Positions 10,460 to 20,034 of a DNA stretch of 23,213 bases are shown here, one piece after another. A program made the translations under genes and the position numbers. The notes beneath the pieces are model-generated. The model saw only the letters and a program-made list of their open reading frames with translations, ran no database searches and was not told the origin of the DNA. Positions within the stretch are counted from its first letter, which is position 1, and each line of letters starts with the position of its first letter. The stretch covers positions 3,819-27,031 of the forward strand of contig JADGJC010000419.1 of assembly GCA_027596075.1 (NCBI GenBank), given 5' to 3'. The DNA comes from Rhizophlyctis rosea (lineage: Eukaryota > Chytridiomycota > Chytridiomycetes > Rhizophlyctidales > Rhizophlyctidaceae).

Positions 10460-11159
10460 TTAAAACCCACCAAACCCTCCGCCACCACCACCCATACTGC
10501 CACCCATACTTCCCTCAATATCACCGCCAATAGGGCCGCTAAAGCCTCCAGCGAGACCTCCACTCATATCACCACCGATGGGACCGCTGAACCCGCCGCC
10601 AAGACCGCCACCCACATCACCGCCAATGCTTCCACCAAATCCACCCGCAAGTCCTCCAATGCCCAGTCCAGCATCCGGCATACCACCTCCCACAACTCCT
10701 CCCCCCGCTCCTCCTACTTCGTGACCATGATGAGGGGCGTGGCCAACATGAGACGTATGGCTATGACAGTCTACTGGCGGGGCGGGCGATGTGCTACTAC
10801 TATTCTGCAACGCCTGCGGCGGCAATGGCAGCCATAGTGCCACTGAGTGCTTGTGGAGCGGTACGAGCTTTAGTGCACTCAGTGGCATGGCCTTCAGTGC
10901 GTAGAGCCTCCGGGTATTGAGTGCGCGGAGTGGAGGAAGGAACCATAACCGGCGGGTGGTGGTCAAGAAATCCCTTGAAGCTTGCCTACGGTCATTAGAG
11001 CTGTTATCGATGGCATGTCAAGGAAGGCACTTGAAGCACAACAGGGTCACTTACAGCTTGTCGTCGCCGCCAATTGCATACACCCACAATGCAAACCACA
11101 AAGATGATAAAGCACAGAATAGGTGCAAGCATCCACGGCTGGAATCCTTGCGCGCTCAT
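10460..11159 (-). CDS. Small single-pass membrane protein with Gly/His-rich tail, copy A (frame break)
   Basis: Exon 1 (11055-11159) codes 35 residues: a nine-residue lead, one membrane segment (about residues 10-29, starting MLAPILCFII) and the basic stop NWRRRQ. A phase-0 intron 10986-11054 (GTAAGT...TAG) follows. Reading on in phase from 10985 gives 61 residues rich in Pro/Thr/Ala and then TAG at 10800-10802. The next frame over is open from there to TAA at 10460 and codes a His then Gly-rich tail (GHAPHHGHEVGG, then repeats of GGxIGGDxxGG). The tail aligns well with the intact paralog at 15064-15747, and the alignment places a one-base gain close to the TAGTAGTAG microsatellite around 10795-10803. 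An alternative is one longer intron using the CAG near 10814, which restores the Gly frame. Function unknown. Confidence 0.6.
10838..10887. repeat. 13-bp perfect inverted repeat (hairpin)
   Basis: TGCCACTGAGTGC (10838-10850) and GCACTCAGTGGCA (10875-10887) are perfect inverted copies around a 24-nt loop, within the tail region of copy A. Related CAGTGC/CACTGA motifs continue just beside it. It could form a hairpin in the transcript. No known element recognised. Confidence 0.6.
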
Positions 11160-11442
11160 GTTGTCGTGTAATATGGGCCGGGAAGATTGATTACAATGGC
11201 CAGTTTCATAGAAAATAGCGCTAATCAGGCTAGAGGCTCAGGAAGTAGCGACGCGAACGTGGAATTATATTGCGACCAGCGCAACATCCCTGGGAGCGTT
11301 TTAAGTGGTTTTGCAACAACGAAATTCTGCATGTGGGATCTCTGTTGCAGGCTTGTTCGATGGAATCAACGATCACTGATAAAAACTCATTCCGCTGGAA
11401 TGAAGTCACTTCCGCAATTTGACTTGGCAGAAATCATGCTAC

Positions 11443-12138
11443 TTATGTAACTTCAGCATGGAGACTCGCACACCCCGGCGTGCGCATTTTGACAACTCGC
11501 ATGTGAGCCTCGTGACTCTCGTGGAAAGGAAGTGGGGGAAGTTTTGGAAAACGCACAGCCGACGTGACACAAAGAGCACAAAGATTCGTTGCGACTGGCC
11601 GCGCTGGGACGCAATCATGCAAGTGATTCTCTTGACTTTCCCTTTCGACTGTTCCAATCTGGTTTTCGATGTTCTTTTGTTGAGGAAAACTCGTGTGCTG
11701 GCCCGCGTGTGACCATAACCACATCAACGAATTCGACAGATCCTTGTTGAACCGATGCAGCGAAATATGCACCTCGAGCATGGGGAGAGACGGTGGTAGG
11801 GGTTGATGGGAGGAGCCTCTGCGCCGCTTGTCAGCAGAACTTTGACGAGCTTCATTTATCTGTTGCGCCAATAGGTCGAGCTATGGTCCTTCAACTCCCT
11901 CTGACACTACAACATTACACAAGAAAGTCAAGAAATGGAGCATAACGCGTCTACTGCGCCTCACGTCATTTTGTGCAACGACGTATGTGGTGAGGAAGCT
12001 ATCACCCGTCCGACCAAGCATTTGAACTATTTGATGAAGCATCACCTGTAAGCTCGGTTTGAGCGGCTCCTTTTTCTTCTCTTGCGACTTATGAGTATTC
12101 ACTAGGTTCGCAAACTCAAGTCGTACATGCTTGGACAT
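11443..12138 (-). CDS. Hypothetical protein, unrecognised; one in-frame TAG that may be a splice acceptor
   Basis: From the ATG at 12138 the frame is open for 85 codons to TAG (11881-11883), then open again in the same frame to TAA at 11443. The 232-codon frame therefore has a single stop. That TAG coincides with a possible acceptor (CCATAG|CTC), and a phase-0 donor CAG|GTGATG lies at 12045, so removing 11881-12045 (165 nt) would yield a 176-residue protein. Codon use looks coding, with mixed third positions and amphipathic helical stretches. I recognise no domain. The alternatives are a pseudogene with one nonsense mutation or a chance frame. It lies between copies A and B of the membrane-protein cluster. 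Confidence 0.3.
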
Positions 12139-12337
12139 GCCGATGAGGATACAAGGATCATCAAATAGTTATGTCATCAGAAACTTCCCGTGTGCACATC
12201 TCTCCTCAGATCAAACACACGAGGGCACTCTGATCGTCGGCACGCACAAGAAGGGTGAGAAAACAATTTCTTTTTAGCTTCATAGACTGATATCGTCGAC
12301 CTGCGAAGCCTAAGCCTAAGCTGAAGCTGCCGACAGT

Positions 12338-12637
12338 TTAAAATAATGGCTGCTGTTCCCATTCCCGCCAACCGCCTCCACCGTCTCCACCACTGCTAAT
12401 TCCTGAAGGGCCATGACCACCTGCCCTGCAAGATACCGCGCATGCCTCCACCAAAATCTCCTGCCTGCCTATTACCGCCCCTTCCCTCACAATGTTGATT
12501 TCGGTTTCCGAGTCCGCCAAGGACCAAGGACCAATGAGCTCCATGATACCCATCCCATCAGATTCACAACTTCTTCCCGCTGCAGTCGCTTGAGAGAAAA
12601 GAGCGTCCATTGCTGCCTGCACCAAATCTCGAGAACT
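12338..12637 (-). pseudogene. Decayed Gly-rich sequence downstream of copy B
   Basis: Downstream of the copy B stop, fragments in different frames still read as Gly-rich tail, for example GRGGNRQAGDFGGGMRG in one frame and SGISSGGDGGGGW in another, ending at TAA 12338-12340. By comparison with the intact paralog at 15064 these look like remains of a longer tail broken by indels. The only alternative I see is a 3' untranslated region that is Gly-coding by chance. Confidence 0.4.
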
Positions 12638-12927
12638 TCAAACACCGGTGTAAGGCGGCGGTTGGGCCGTCACTGTATCTGTGCTCCTGCGTCCCTGAAA
12701 AGGTGGTTGACGACATTGGTACAATACATCTCGATTATTATCTCTCCAAGCGGCAGAGATCAACGAAATTTAGATGGATCATTCTCTTTTTTACTTACTG
12801 TGCGACCTCGGGCCCTCAACCAATAGCCCACACCACAACAAACGCAAATGGCGCCGGCGATGATAAGCGCAATCATCCAGAGCTGGGTGCTGTTGCCTTC
12901 TCCGACCGGGATTCGCAGTGTTGACAT
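12638..12927 (-). CDS. Small single-pass membrane protein, copy B (61 aa)
   Basis: Exon 1 (12799-12927) codes 43 residues: a short N-terminus with an NST glycosylation site, one membrane segment (about residues 17-36, starting LWMIALIIAGAICVCC) and the basic stop LRARGRT. A phase-0 intron 12695-12798 (GTAAGT...CAG) follows. Exon 2 (12638-12694) adds GRRSTDTVTAQPPPYTGV and a TGA. Exon 2 is clearly homologous to exon 2 of copy C (GRKSTDTVTGQ). Most base differences between the two over this block fall at third positions of this frame, which argues that the frame is translated. The tail carries a PPPY motif of the kind bound by WW domains. No enzymatic function can be assigned. Confidence 0.6.
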
Positions 12928-14006
12928 TTTGGTTGTGTGGACGGGCTCACCGACTGGTGAAGGATTGGTTAGGAGTCTCGCTATGTGGCTGTCAAAAAGA
13001 TCCTTGGGTTGCCGCAGCTGCAGTGCGGATGTAACGATGCATAGATGGATTGTGGGATAGACCCCGCAATTATAACTTAGTATTTTATAGGGGCAAAGCG
13101 AAAGGGTAGGCTGGCTGGTGAGTTCAAGCAGCTCCATTTTGCATCCAGGCTTGGTGGAACTCGCCTCCGGGCTGCGAAAAAAAAATGCCTATTGAGTCGT
13201 CCGACAACAGTTTGAGGTCTGAACTCGCCGCGGTTGACAACACAGCCCAGGTGATACGAAAGGTACTTGGCAAAACGGAGTCACTGGACCAGTTTGACGG
13301 ATGAAAATCACAAGCAAGCTGTCGGCAGCACAGCGTCGTTGTTTGGGCCATCCGGGCCAGTTGGCATCCCAGAGGCGAAATGCGTGCAAACACCGTTGCT
13401 TTTGATCCGCTCAACGTGGATCTGTGCCGCCTTTTTGTGACGAAACGAGAACCTTTTTGACTGCCTATGGTTTAAGCAAGGGAAGATTGCTACAATACAT
13501 TGACAAAGGAGACATATCCGTGGCGAAGATCCGGCACAAACAGAGTTGGTTGTTGTCCTGGCATGTCTTGCCAAATGCAAGACCCCAGGCTCGGTAAATC
13601 AAAGAGAGCGTTGAATTCACACAATCTGAATGACTATGCGAGTTTGGACAACTTGACAAGTAGAAAAGAGTCGGAAGTCAATAGGCCTTATCGATTGTGG
13701 GCAGGGGCGCACTCAAAACGCAACGAATAGCACTCACACTTCCAGCCATTTTCAGAAGGGCAATATTGGTTCACAGAGGAAGGATACGAGTGTACCCATG
13801 CAGCCGGCATTTCTTCACTTTACGGAGCTATTGCATCACTGGAGGATGGGTTGCTGCTTCTTACGACACATTGTTCGCCCTCTCATTGCCGGTACGCACG
13901 AGACACGAGTGGTGAAAAACAACTTGTGGTAGTCTGGTACTTTGGTATATGATCGTATATGATACAAACGTTATGTTAATTACGCTTCGAGCCAAGAAAC
14001 CTGAAT
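12928..14006. other. Upstream region of copy B and spacer before copy C remnants
   Basis: About 1.1 kb without a supported gene. It contains the upstream module shared with copy D (listed separately). The open frames here are short, overlap on both strands and are not protein-like. Confidence 0.5.
13150..13263 (-). promoter_or_regulatory. Upstream module shared with copy D (copy 1)
   Basis: CTTGGTGGAACTCGCC at 13150-13165 and CACAGCCCAGGTGATACGAA starting at 13241 match CTTGGCGGAACTCGCC (16052-16067) and CACAGCCGAGGTGTTACCAA (from 16120) in the same order and orientation. The module lies about 220-340 bp upstream of the copy B start. It could be a shared promoter element or simply duplicated flanking DNA. 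Confidence 0.5.
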
Positions 14007-14357
14007 CTAACTTGAGCCGCCTGCGTTCCCCACTGCTGGTGTGCCCGCCACCTCCACCATCTCCACCAGTCCTGCTTCCTCCATCAACCCCGCTTCCTCC
14101 AATGACATCACCGTCTCCTGCCCAACTATCTCCTCCCCGTTGTTCATCATTACTGGTCCCCCTCCTCTGCCCCGACCGATACTCTGTCTTTGATGCAAAT
14201 GGTATCCGATTCCGCCGCGAGGTATATGGTGGTGATATGTTGACCCGGGATGCACGGCTTCTTCCATCCCGTTGTAGTCATGGCTTCTTCTCGCTGAACC
14301 CGCTTCCAAATGAATAAGGACCATCTTGTTGTTCCCGGCGCCGCAATTCGGAGAAGT
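14007..14357 (-). pseudogene. Broken His/Gly-rich tail downstream of copy C
   Basis: Three successive protein-like pieces lie in shifting frames: RQGPLDFSELRRREQQDG with PYSFGSGFSEKKP, then STYHHHIPRGGIGYHLHQ, then GGDSWAGDGDVIGGSG with GGDGGGGG. The middle piece aligns with SYHHHAHHGGFGHHVHHG of the intact copy D, and the DNA around ATGGTGGTGATATGT (plus strand) is shared. The tail was therefore once continuous, with at least three indels since. Alternative splicing that avoids the early stop cannot be excluded. Confidence 0.5.
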
Positions 14358-14633
14358 CTAAAGGACCTTGGCGCGGGATGGTTGCAATTGGCCGGTCACG
14401 GTATCCGTGCTCTTCCGTCCCTGAGACGGCCAAATAAAGGTTTTAGCACACTATATTGACAACTATCATTATGCAAAGTTGGAAACATTTCAACTTACAA
14501 TGCAGCCTCGAGACCTCAAGCAGACAGCCACACCGATGGAAATGCAAATGACGCCGAGAACGATGAGTAGAGCCTGCCAGGTTTCGAAGCGGCCGCCTAA
14601 TCCGGAAGGGATATACATTTGCTGAGTCTCCAT
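14358..14633 (-). CDS. Small single-pass membrane protein, copy C (65 aa)
   Basis: Exon 1 (14499-14633) codes 45 residues with one membrane segment (about residues 19-38, starting WQALLIVLGVICISIGV) and the basic stop LRSRGCI. A phase-0 intron 14421-14498 (GTAAGT...CAG) follows, and exon 2 (14358-14420) adds 20 residues beginning GRKSTDTVTGQ before TAG. Copies B and C match along both exons and in intron position, so they are tandem duplicates. Exon 2 differences fall mostly at third codon positions of this frame. Beyond the stop the sequence is broken tail (next entry). Function unknown. Confidence 0.55.
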
Positions 14634-15063
14634 TGTGTGTAAAGGAGTTGGAGGGGTTTGTAGAGGTTGTTTGGTGAGATGGCAGTTTTGCCATTGCTTG
14701 CGGACCACGTCCGATTGCTGTCAAAATGAGACTTTTCGGCGCGCAACATCACCAAAATTTTGCCTTCTTGTTTTGATTCCAGCCGCGTATGGCTTTCCAA
14801 GTTTTCATGATAGCATCTGTCAGTTTAGTAGTGTAGTGACTACAAAGAGAACTCCTCTGACTTGGCCTGGCAACACTCGAACTTTTTGAAACAGGTCCAG
14901 TGGAATTGGTCGCCAATCTTCAAGTTGTGCAAATATGGACGACTACCGGTATATACAGACGATGAGGCGGTGAAACTAACGTACGGCTAGCACTGCATGC
15001 GATACGTGTTGGTACTCAACCTGACGAGGAGTCAATTGCTACGTATAAGACATTTGAAAACAT

Positions 15064-15747
15064 CTACATCCCAGTAGACGTGCTACTCAATCCGCCGCCA
15101 CCCCCTCCAAGATCACCGCCCATACTACCTCCAAGACCGCCACCACCCAGACCTCGCGCCAGATCCCCACCGATACTTTCCCCAAAGCCTCCCGCACGAC
15201 CTCCCCCTCCCATTGCTCCGTCGCTCACAACCCCACCTCCAACCATCCCTCCGCCGATACAGCCGATGTCATGTCCATGATGCACATGATGCCCGAATCC
15301 GCCGTGATGTGCATGGTGGTGGTATGAAGGTGGTGATATGTCCACACTCCCGGCGCCATCGTTGTAACCTAGGCCGCCGGCTTCGGCTGCACCAATGGGT
15401 ATAACAACCGTCCGATGGCTTCGACCAGCAAAACTCGGGGATGAATGAATGACGGTTGCATGAGGGTAAGGGTACGCAGCATGTGCTCTCGTTCGTTGCT
15501 GTGAGTAGATAGCAAAACCGTGAGCATTCAACGTCGACAGAGTCTAACCGCTCATCCAACGCGATGAGCGCTCCATTAGTATACGGTCACTTACATTATG
15601 CTGCCCAATCCTCACGCAAGCACTAACAATGCAGCCTAAGAATATTATTGAGAAGAAGATGGGTCCGAGCATCCATAGTTCGAATCCGGATTGATTGAAT
15701 CCATTGTCTTCGTCGAATCCGCCGACTTGGTCGAATGGGCCGTCCAT
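15064..15747 (-). CDS. Small single-pass membrane protein with His/Gly-rich tail, copy D (intact, 195 aa)
   Basis: Exon 1 (15595-15747, 51 codons) codes an acidic N-terminus (MDGPFDQVGGFDEDNGF), a membrane segment at about residues 25-45 (MLGPIFFSIIFLGCIV) and a short basic stop. A phase-0 intron 15499-15594 (GTAAGT...CAG) follows. Exon 2 (15064-15498, 145 codons with TAG) gives a 144-residue tail: a basic/aromatic start, YHHHAHHGGFGHHVHHGHD, then a glycine-repeat domain with GGDLGGGGGG units. There is no cleavable signal peptide, so a signal-anchor protein with the Gly/His tail on one face of a membrane is likely. The His cluster could bind metal ions (inference). This is the best-preserved long-tail member of the cluster. 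The plus-strand Pro-rich frame over it is its shadow. Confidence 0.7.
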
Positions 15748-17075
15748 GGTATGAGATGGGGATAGTATATGGAACGTTGATTCGTATATGAGGTGATTTG
15801 TAAGGTAGTGGGGTCGCGATGGTTGAGGTGTTTTGAGAGCAATGGCTTTTGAATGTTGGATGTTGATCTGAATATAGGTTTGCAGAAATGGGGATGGAGG
15901 TGGAAAAATTCGAAAAAAGAAAGATTTAAGCATGTAGAATGAGAGGTTGAATTGTATGGATGTGTTGGATAGACTGGATGCACTCTCCGATGAATGCATT
16001 AAGTACATGAAGCTAAGCAGCTTCCTTGAAGTGACGGTTTCCGCCCTTGGACTTGGCGGAACTCGCCCACTTCGGCAAGTTCATGGTAAAATGAAAATGG
16101 TGCCCGCCCCAGCGGACTGCACAGCCGAGGTGTTACCAAAGGGAGCGGGCGTGCATGCTTTGCCCATCCCGATTGTTCTTTTTGAAACATCGGGATCAGC
16201 GAACTTATAAATATGCTTTCCCTGTAGCAATCATTCTGTGGAATGTTCTGTTACTCTGACGCAGCCCGTTCGGCGCCTTATGGTTGTTTGATTACACAGG
16301 CAGAGCAGGAGCGTCATGTGTCCAAACCTTACTGTGCTGCGGTGAAATCATGTGAAACGCAAATTCTTGACAGATCAGTGTCCAAAATGCGGCGTCGTGG
16401 AAGTCAGAATTTTAACTAAGTGGTGCTGCCTGATAGGATCCCTTGGATCCCTTGACTGCTTAGCGGCCTGCTGTCACACGCGTTCCGTTGCTGCGTAGTT
16501 TGTGTAACCGACCGATGTGGGACGCCTCACACGGGGGAGGCTTCGGACCGTCGCAGAGGTTTTATCTTTCGCCAAGTCAACTTGTCACTTGCTGTGTGAT
16601 AACACCCATACCTCTTACCCGACCATCACCGTGCGCGTAACCTCTGCGTAGCGTCAACCATTGCGCATACCACCGGGTTCAACAATGCATTTGACCCTAC
16701 GATTCGCCAAGTCACTGAAGGTGCAAACTTGCTCACCTCAGATGATGCATTGCTTCATTGAGGGGTAGGCGACTTTTGTGGTGAGGTGTTTTGCTGCCAA
16801 GTCATGTAAGACGTCCTCCGGCACCGGGATGTTTCTATAAAGCTTGCCGGTAGCGCTGTCTGATCCTCTCAAACTATCACAATCCTCCACATAAGCCTAA
16901 ACAACTGCAATCTCACGCCTGCATTCACTGTTCTCTTCCTTTGCCCCCACTTCAATTACCAACCGGCGCAACTACTGCAAGAAGAGTACTTCATTCCGAG
17001 TGGGGCGGCCCGTCCTACCATCATATCTCGGCAAACTGGTGCCTTACTCCGTTCATTCAACACAAGCCAACACCG
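15748..17075. other. Divergent intergenic region between copies D and E
   Basis: About 1.3 kb between the divergent starts of copies D (-) and E (+). It contains the second copy of the upstream module (16052-16142), a 9-bp tandem repeat GGATCCCTT x2 (16436-16453) and a TATA-like TCTATAAAG near 16834. No coding frame of note. Confidence 0.5.
16052..16142 (-). promoter_or_regulatory. Upstream module shared with copy B (copy 2)
   Basis: CTTGGCGGAACTCGCC (16052-16067) and CACAGCCGAGGTGTTACCAA (from 16120) repeat the blocks found upstream of copy B, with a shorter spacer. The module is about 300-395 bp upstream of the copy D start, in the same orientation relative to the gene. Confidence 0.5.
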
Positions 17076-17419
17076 ATGTTGACCGGCTCAGAAATTGCCG
17101 GCATAGTGATTCTCGTTCTCATCGTGACTCTATGCATACGCCTATCATTTTGCGTAAGTCAAACACCTTTCTCATCCTTTGTGTTAGAGAACCGTAAGAC
17201 TCATCTTCCCCAAATCTGTTTTAGTGCCGAGGAGGGGGAGGAGGGCGATCATATTCCTCCAGTCCAAACATCAGTACGATTGAGATGGGATCAGGTGGTT
17301 GGGGAAGCGGGGGACACCGTCATCATTCTAGTCAATCTCATGGATGTCATGATAGTGGAGGGTGGAGCGGCGATAGTGGTAGGAGTTACGGGGGTGGGGA
17401 TTGTGGGCATCATGGATAG
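17076..17419 (+). CDS. Small single-pass membrane protein with Gly/His/Ser-rich tail, copy E (90 aa)
   Basis: Exon 1 (17076-17153) codes 26 residues that are almost entirely a membrane segment (SEIAGIVILVLIVTLCIRL). A phase-0 intron 17154-17224 (GTAAGT...TAG) follows, then exon 2 (17225-17419, 65 codons with TAG), starting CRGGGGGRSYSSS and continuing with HRHHSSQSHGCHDSGG and Gly/Ser repeats to GGGDCGHHG. The ATG at 17076 is the only ATG in this open frame upstream of the membrane segment. Layout (membrane exon, phase-0 intron, Gly/His exon) is the same as in the four minus-strand loci, though direct sequence similarity is limited to composition. Cysteines and histidines alternate in the tail, so metal binding is possible but unproven. 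Confidence 0.6.
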
Positions 17420-17748
17420 ATTGCAGATTGATGATTGGGGGTATGATTCTTCAAAGTGTAAGAGGCGGCAATTGGGATTTGTATATAATGGATGAGTATC
17501 CGTTGGTACTATGATTATGATTGATTTGGCCTCCATTGTGCATAAAATTCCACAATGTGCATAGTAAAACTCCACAATGCCATTGAACTTCAATGCTGGT
17601 TGGCTGTTAGCTGTCCTAACACGATATCCTTCTTAGCTGGTTGCCAATGGCATCCTTGCTTTTGAGCGCCCTCCTGCCCTGCAACAATTCTTTCTTAACG
17701 ACATCACTGTCCTCTGCGCAACTTTCGTCTACCAACTCAGGGTACCAA
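17420..17748. other. Intergenic region with CACAATG repeats
   Basis: Between copy E and the first F-box gene. Around 17530-17585 there are several CACAATG/CATTGTG units in direct and inverted orientation. No gene seen. An in-frame ATG for the downstream gene also occurs at 17647 (see next entry). Confidence 0.5.
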
Positions 17749-19201
17749 ATGAATGCTCCACATATGGCGTCCATCTCCTCCCTCCCACTTGAAGTAGCAG
17801 GCGAAATTCCAGCCTACTTTCCCCCATCCCAACTCCCCATCCTCCGCTCCGTGTGCAAAACCCTCCGCTCCGCCACCCACTTCTACATCCTCCGCTGCAT
17901 CCTCCGCTACATAAAACTCGAAATCTCCTTCAACAACCGCCTCAAACCAGACACTGCCCAAAGACTCCACAACGAATGGTTCATTCCCAAATTACAATAC
18001 CTCTGTCCCATCTCTGCCTATAAGAAAGGGCGGTTCATCCAGAGCGCCCTATCGAAACTTTCTGATAACCGTCGACCCGCTGTGAAGCAATATCTGATAA
18101 AACACGGACATGACCTCACCCTGCCGCAGATTGATCACTGTCTTGCTGCACCCCCCGGCGAATTTCATGCTTCTCAAGTCCCCTGGACAACGCGCTATCC
18201 TCCCAGTCTCGAGTGGTGGAAGGAATGGGTGGAGCAGGAAAGCCCCGCTCACATCGTCCGCTGGGTTTTACATCCTCGTCATGATGGGGAGCACATCTTG
18301 TTCGCTTGGCGAGATGGTGTTGAGCCGTTCTTTGCTGGTGTGAAGGGGTTGGATGTGACACTGATGTTAAGTGTTGATCCTGCTAAGAGGTGGCTCCCGA
18401 GGGGTTGGCAAACGCAGGGATTGGACCGCCGCTCATCTCTATTGCATGCGCGAATGAAGATTTGTACGGACGATCAGGATGATATTGGATTCTCGGATGT
18501 GTTGGAATTAGCTAGAGGGGATGGTTCATCGGCGTATGAGCCAGACGTGATAGGTAGGAGAAGTGACATTCCCAAAATGGAGGAAGGGGCAATGTCTTGG
18601 TTGGAATGGTTGGATGAAATGGCGGAAGGGGATGACGTGGAACATTGGTCGGATGACGAAGATCTGGAAGACAGTTTCGCGACACTGGATATTAGTGACG
18701 ACTCCTTTTCGGACACTTCCTCTCAGTCGGAAGGAGATGCAGACGAGTGTACAGATGAGGAGCAGTCCGATGAGGCAGATTGGCTTATCCCTATCCTTGA
18801 GCGAGCCCCCGACAGATCCAAAATTCTACAATCCACCGATCAGCACATATCCCTATCCTACGACATTCGGGACAACATCGACCTATTGGCCACCAACGTC
18901 CCACCCACCCCAAACAACACCGTCAAAGACGTCTCCATAACATCAGTCAAAGTCTCAGCAGAATTTTTGATCGCGCGGGTCATGAGCCATCTTGAACAGG
19001 ACCGCAGGCATTGGGCTATTTGGGGGGTGAGTTCCATTCCATTGTTCCATCCCGCGCGGCTCTGGCGTTCTGTTTCCTGGAATTCGTATTGACTTTCTTT
19101 ACTATGCGAACCAGATATGCGACTACTGTAAAAAAAAGATCGATAAGGGGTGCTCTCGCACGGCACATCTGAGGACGCATCATGTACATTTTGGACGGTA
19201 A
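17749..19201 (+). CDS. F-box protein with acidic region and C-terminal zinc-finger exon, copy 1 (454 aa)
   Basis: Exon 1 17749-19026, phase-0 intron 19027-19114 (GTGAGT...CAG), exon 2 19115-19201. The N-terminus has an F-box-like pattern (LPLEVAGEIPAYFPPSQLPI then LRSVCKTLRSATHF, about residues 12-45). An unrecognised middle follows, then a Ser/Asp/Glu-rich stretch (about residues 280-345) and a conserved block with VKDVSITSVK and MSHLEQDRRHW. The last exon codes ICDYCKKKIDKGC then RTAHLRTHHVHF, a CxxC...HxxxHH finger resembling C2H2 or BED types. Known: F-boxes recruit substrates to SCF ubiquitin ligases. What this one recruits is unknown. The start was chosen by homology with copy 2; ATGs at 17647 (38-residue extension) and 17764 are alternatives. 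Confidence 0.75.
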
Positions 19202-20034
19202 TGTGTAGTCCGGGTCTTGCAAAAGATCATGGAGATCTGATGGAACTTGAGTAGTGCAAACAGCGGATCGTGATGTGATTATGTGATGAAGCTGACTGAG
19301 CTGGTTCGCGGGGTTAGTGGTGAATGCACTGGGTGCTGACACTGCTGAGTTGTTCAAGAGATTGGATGTTGCGCAAGTGACGAGAGGAAGTTGCCGACTG
19401 CCTCTTTCACAACAAGAGATACGAAAGGCATGTGCCATTGGGCATGAGTCCTTTGGTATATAATTGATCTCACATTACCTAGCCTGTTGTCAAATGCTGG
19501 TGTTCGACTGTTCGAGCGCTGCGGCGTGGCTGGGCTTTGGTGAGTCGGGGGGTGCGAAATTTGATGCCAAACCCCTCGCCAAGTTCTGCAAACATAAAAG
19601 GTATATCTCTTGTAAACCACATCTTTTGTATGTCTTGCTTGTCATGGAGACTCGATACCCAGAGTGCTGAATATGCGCCAACACCACTTATTGTTGCCAT
19701 TCGCCCGCCTCATGTCCAATGACCAGCGTCCCTGCGTAAACTTCATTTTCATTCACTGCCGATCATTTCTTACTCCTTTGGCGCCAGTGTGCTTTGCACG
19801 TCAGATCTCGTTGAGCAGGAGGCCCAGAGCTTCCCTTGCCCTGTTTGACCAGTTTCGTCCCTAGCGTCCCGCTCGTTTACTCTCGTTTACTCCATACGTT
19901 ATCACATCTGCATTCCTGTCCTCACGCATCAATCTTGTCTCTATCAAATCCGGCATTCCTGTTCTTCACACACCAATCTCCTCGCGCTGCTATTTTGGAA
20001 TTCTCACCCTTCTGTTCTGCCAATAAACTACACT
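19202..20034. other. Intergenic region between the F-box paralogs
   Basis: About 830 bp, no gene recognised. Close upstream of copy 2 lie a diverged tandem duplication (GCATTCCTGTCCTCAC... at 19910 and 19953) and the short repeat CTCGTTTACT x2 near 19872. The pyrimidine-rich run before the ATG is typical of fungal promoters. Confidence 0.5.

Noticed and set aside
15080..15280. Pro-rich plus-strand frame (MLLNPPPPPPRSPP...)
   Set aside because: It is the antisense shadow of the Gly-rich tail of copy D on the minus strand.
17737..17970. Minus-strand frames over the F-box genes (also 18474-18716 and 20763-20960)
   Set aside because: Antisense shadows of the C-rich F-box region and of the acidic Ser/Asp stretch. 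Splicing and paralog homology support the plus strand.
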